This document shows positions 5,773 to 7,774 of a DNA stretch of 7,774 nucleotides, piece after piece; position 1 is the stretch's first letter; each line of letters starts with the position of its first letter. The DNA is from Saprospiraceae bacterium. Its GTDB lineage: Bacteria > Bacteroidota > Bacteroidia > Bacteroidales > JAIPBB01. Location of the stretch: the NCBI GenBank assembly GCA_021739805.1, contig JAIPBB010000259.1, positions 1-7,774 on the forward strand. Reading direction: 5' to 3'. The notes beneath the pieces were generated by a model. The model saw nothing but the letters and a program-made list of their open reading frames with translations, had not been told where the DNA came from and searched no databases. The translations under genes and the position numbers were made by a program.

Positions 5773-6555
5773 TCATTCTTTTTCCCACCATGGTACGAGT
5801 CCAAAGTCGGTTAGAACTTGACAAATATTTCCAAACTTGTCATAGCCGACATATGTAGCATAGCATCCGTCTCCATATCCTGTTGAAAATGTCGCTAAAT
5901 TGTGCCCTTCAAAGTCATATGTGTAACCTTTATATTCATTTTCTTCAGCTTTAATAATGAATACCAAATCCCACATTTTTTGGTCAAATTTGGCTGCAAC
6001 AATATTCGCTATAGAATCAATGAATATTCCAGTTCCTGCATCAACTCCGTAGCAATAGAAACTTGAATCAGCTAATGGTATTGGCTCTTGTCCTGGTTTT
6101 AGTGCGAATTCCCATTTTACTATAGATGACTCCGAGAACAGTATCCTACTAAACGCTACTCTTTCATCATTGTTCATCTTAGCCATGGCTAGTTGAACAG
6201 GAAATTTTCCAATTGGAAAAAGATGCTTAAAAGCAGTCGATTCATGCATTACTATTGGATCACAAGCTATAAGTTTCCCAGATTCAATTTTTATTCTACC
6301 TGCATTATATATGTAGAATGAACAATCTAGGTGTTTTCCTTTGTATTTTTTTCCATTTATATAAGCAGATTGAAAAATTTCCGGAAAAGTGAAATCTGAT
6401 GAAGAAGTATCAGTTGAATAGTCAGAAATATAATCAATTTTCTTCACTTCGTTTCGTTCTTTAACTCCTTCTGTACCCGACTGATTTATGCAGCTTAGCG
6501 ATATCAACAAAAGTGGCAAATATTTGATTAGTTTCTTTTTCTTTAGATTACGCAT
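5773..6555 (-). CDS. DUF4241 domain lipoprotein
   Basis: A 260-residue protein. The N-terminus is basic (RNLKKKKLIK), then hydrophobic (YLPLLLISLS), with Cys22 as the probable lipidated residue. The lipobox SLSC is a loose match, which is common in Bacteroidetes. A low-complexity, Ser/Asp-rich linker follows to about 58. The DUF4241 domain spans about 88-253. Recognisable family phrases are SGKLIACDPI (92-101), FPIGKFPVQLAMAKMNNDER (113-132), VKWEFALKPGQ (146-156), YGVDAGTGIFID (169-180), FSTGYGDGCYATYVGYD (223-239) and LTDFGLV (248-254). The domain has no established biochemical role that I know of. The export signal implies an envelope location. It is the first gene of a probable two-gene unit with the hypothetical gene at 5728-5135. 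A candidate promoter lies at 6623-6630. Confidence 0.85.
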   Translation of the reverse strand: MRNLKKKKLIKYLPLLLISLSCINQSGTEGVKERNEVKKIDYISDYSTDTSSSDFTFPEIFQSAYINGKKYKGKHLDCSFYIYNAGRIKIESGKLIACDPIVMHESTAFKHLFPIGKFPVQLAMAKMNNDERVAFSRILFSESSIVKWEFALKPGQEPIPLADSSFYCYGVDAGTGIFIDSIANIVAAKFDQKMWDLVFIIKAEENEYKGYTYDFEGHNLATFSTGYGDGCYATYVGYDKFGNICQVLTDFGLVPWWEKE

Positions 6556-6622
6556 AACTTGTATTTAAAACTATTAATGCTTTATATCCACTCACAATTA
6601 TTTAGATAAAAATTAGCTTCCC

Positions 6623-6630
6623 CAAAGATA
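6623..6630 (-). promoter_or_regulatory. Candidate -7 box upstream of the DUF4241 gene
   Basis: The minus strand reads TATCTTTG, a perfect TAnnTTTG. A TTTA, one base off the -33 TTTG, lies 19 bases upstream. The leader to the ATG at 6555 would be about 60 nt. The intergenic region otherwise contains only AT-rich sequence. Confidence 0.4.
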
Positions 6631-6676
6631 ATAAAATATATTAATGAATTAAATTTTAAAGTTTACTGAATTTAAC

Positions 6677-7405
6677 TTACTGGCTATAGTTTGAAGTTGG
6701 CAACAATATTTCCTTCAAAAAATAACCTAAATTCTCATCCATAGGGTAAAAATTTCCCGTATTTACACCAACACCAATAGGATAAATTGAAGTTGGCGTG
6801 ATTGAAATCCCACTTAATGAATAGAAAACTGAACTTCGGTTTTTATCTCCATGCAATTTAATAGTTGTTCCCGTAAATCCCCCAATATTAAGTCTCAATG
6901 TTGCTCCATCAGTGTTTTGATATTCGAAAAACTCCAATGATCCTATTAAGACAGCTTTCTTATTAAGCTTTACTTTTTGTAAACTCTTTGTTTTAGGATT
7001 CAGTGAACCAATAATAAAAACTTTGTTTTTTTGGTAAAGATTATAGTTTTCTTCTAAATAGGATTCAGATGTAGAATAAATTGATAAAATCACGAATGAA
7101 GAGTCATTATCAACATTTAAACTTTTACTTTCAATTCTAAATGAGTTGGCTCCATTATTATTAGAAAAATTCTTGAATAATGCGAAAAGGTCTATTAAAG
7201 TGGTTTTTTTTGTGAATTTGAATGTTCCTTTAATTATTGCAATTTTCATACTTTTCGATGACTCCAAATTATTATCCAGATAATGAAATTCAGTTGGTTT
7301 AGTGGTTGGATTATAAGTTACAAATCGTTCCAATATCTGAATATTCTGACAAAATGAATTTAATGTCATTAATAAAATAAATGAGAGAATTAATTGTTTT
7401 TTCAT
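6677..7405 (-). CDS. Secreted protein of unknown function
   Basis: A 242-residue protein that I do not recognise. Residues 1-20 are a clear Sec signal peptide (KKQLILSFILLMTLNSFCQ, cleavage probably near the Gln). The mature part is mixed alpha/beta: KIAIIKGTFKFTKKTTLIDL (54-73), then LFKNFSNNNGANSFRIESK, a pattern also met in other small Bacteroidetes envelope proteins. Beta-rich stretches follow, one with VFIIGSLNPKTKSLQKVKLN (129-148). The C-terminus has glycine-rich loops (LNIGGFTGTTIKLHGDKNRS) and no T9SS sorting domain. There is no lipobox cysteine at the cleavage site, so it is probably periplasmic or secreted. It is separated from the next gene on the strand by 121 bp with its own candidate promoter, and is likely a single transcription unit from the box at 7438-7445. 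Confidence 0.75.
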   Translation of the reverse strand: MKKQLILSFILLMTLNSFCQNIQILERFVTYNPTTKPTEFHYLDNNLESSKSMKIAIIKGTFKFTKKTTLIDLFALFKNFSNNNGANSFRIESKSLNVDNDSSFVILSIYSTSESYLEENYNLYQKNKVFIIGSLNPKTKSLQKVKLNKKAVLIGSLEFFEYQNTDGATLRLNIGGFTGTTIKLHGDKNRSSVFYSLSGISITPTSIYPIGVGVNTGNFYPMDENLGYFLKEILLPTSNYSQ

Positions 7406-7437
7406 TTCTTGTAAACTGTTGTTAGATTATTTAATAA

Positions 7438-7445
7438 CAAAATTA
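7438..7445 (-). promoter_or_regulatory. Candidate -7 box of the secreted-protein gene, overlapping the stop codon of the upstream gene
   Basis: The minus strand reads TAATTTTG, a perfect TAnnTTTG, 32 bp before the ATG at 7405. Its first three bases are the TAA stop of the small gene upstream. No convincing -33 TTTG is found 19-20 bases upstream. Confidence 0.4.
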
Positions 7446-7695
7446 ATTCTTCTTAAAAATAAACCTTTCCCTACCATCCATTGCTCGCCAAGTTGGAATT
7501 TCCATCAGTAAGTATATTTCATTTTGAAATAAAAATATATATGCAAGCTTTCGGATTTCCTTATCTTCAACATCTAAAAATATTATTCTTCCAGATTTAT
7601 TCAATGACCAGCTTCCATTCCAGCTTTTTCTTTCATAAGGTGGGTTCTAAAAATTCATTTTTTCTCTTTAGATTTAAAAAAATCACAGAACCCAT
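7443..7695 (-). pseudogene. Small gene (about 83 codons) with a single frameshift
   Basis: The ATG at 7695 opens a frame reading MGSVIFLNLKRKNEFLEP that stops after 20 residues at 7633. Another frame, open from 7646 to TAA at 7443, reads PPYERKSWNGSWSLNKSGR at its start and ends IPTWRAMDGRERFIFKKN. Removing one base from the GGG at 7642-7644 (plus strand) joins them into one 83-residue protein with no internal stops. A perfect -7 box (7719-7726) precedes the ATG, so the whole looks like a real gene with a one-base insertion. That insertion is either a genuine mutation or a sequencing error. The sequence suggests a small beta-rich cytoplasmic protein, with no signal peptide. The family is not recognised. 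The plus-strand frame over the same bases is its antisense shadow. Confidence 0.5.
7641..7694. repeat. 8-bp inverted repeat, 38-bp spacer
   Basis: TGGGTTCT (7641-7648) and AGAACCCA (7687-7694) are exact complements. They lie within the 5' part of the frameshifted small gene, the left arm containing the GGG where the frame breaks. It may be chance or a weak structural element. Confidence 0.4.
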
Positions 7696-7718
7696 TAAAC
7701 GATTTTCTTAAATCATAT

Positions 7719-7726
7719 CAAAATTA
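7719..7726 (-). promoter_or_regulatory. Candidate -7 box of the small frameshifted gene
   Basis: The minus strand reads TAATTTTG, a perfect TAnnTTTG, 23 bp before the ATG at 7695. The expected -33 position holds only TGTG, so the -33 box is weak. From 7727 to the window end there is AT-rich DNA with no other feature visible. Confidence 0.4.
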
Positions 7727-7774
7727 CAATATTAATTTTAATTATCACATATAAAAAGTATCTTTTTTTAAACT

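Noticed and set aside
5661..5858. 65-codon plus-strand frame
   Set aside because: It is antisense to the signal peptide of one gene and the C-terminus of another, with no support of its own.
7481..7711. 76-codon plus-strand frame rich in Phe
   Set aside because: It is the exact antisense of the frameshifted small gene, whose two segments look far more protein-like (WNGSWSLNKSGR, TWRAMDGRERF).

Overview
The window is AT-rich DNA from a member of the Bacteroidota (Bacteroidetes). Four things support this. The first gene ends in a type IX secretion (Por) C-terminal sorting domain. Upstream regions carry the Bacteroidetes -7 promoter motif TAnnTTTG, and starts lack strong Shine-Dalgarno sequences. 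Several signal peptides end in the FSQ/FCQ style common in this phylum. The gene content (a BadF-type sugar kinase, an AAA_14/DUF4143 ATPase, a DUF4241 lipoprotein) also fits. Species cannot be named from the sequence.

Left part, plus strand. The 3' portion of a large secreted protein (open from the left edge to 1405) is followed by a purine-rich array of 13 heptamers (1459-1549). Next comes an intact BadF/BadG-type ATPase, probably an N-acetylglucosamine kinase (1556-2392), and then a second, five-unit heptamer array (2456-2490).

Middle part, minus strand genes in decayed DNA. An AAA_14/DUF4143 ATPase (3830-2661) has a good promoter. Thiol peroxidase Tpx (4610-4113) has both catalytic cysteines. 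Around tpx lie gene remains: two related C-terminal fragments of one unrecognised protein (3995-3894 and 4851-4699), and the last ~49 codons of a second copy of the kinase (4858-5131). That kinase copy is interrupted by a 111-bp element with two stem-loops (4911-5021) and an apparent 5-bp target duplication.

Right part, minus strand. In order of transcription there is a small frameshifted gene (7695-7443), a secreted protein of unknown function (7405-6677), a DUF4241 lipoprotein (6555-5773), and a secreted or membrane-anchored hypothetical protein (5728-5135). The last two are 44 bp apart and probably cotranscribed. All three intact products appear to be exported.

I see no RNA genes, CRISPR arrays, transposase genes or coherent multi-gene defence system. 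The most noteworthy content is the fossil layer: the structured insertion, the kinase paralogue remnant, the back-to-back truncation junction beside it, and the heptamer arrays flanking the live kinase.
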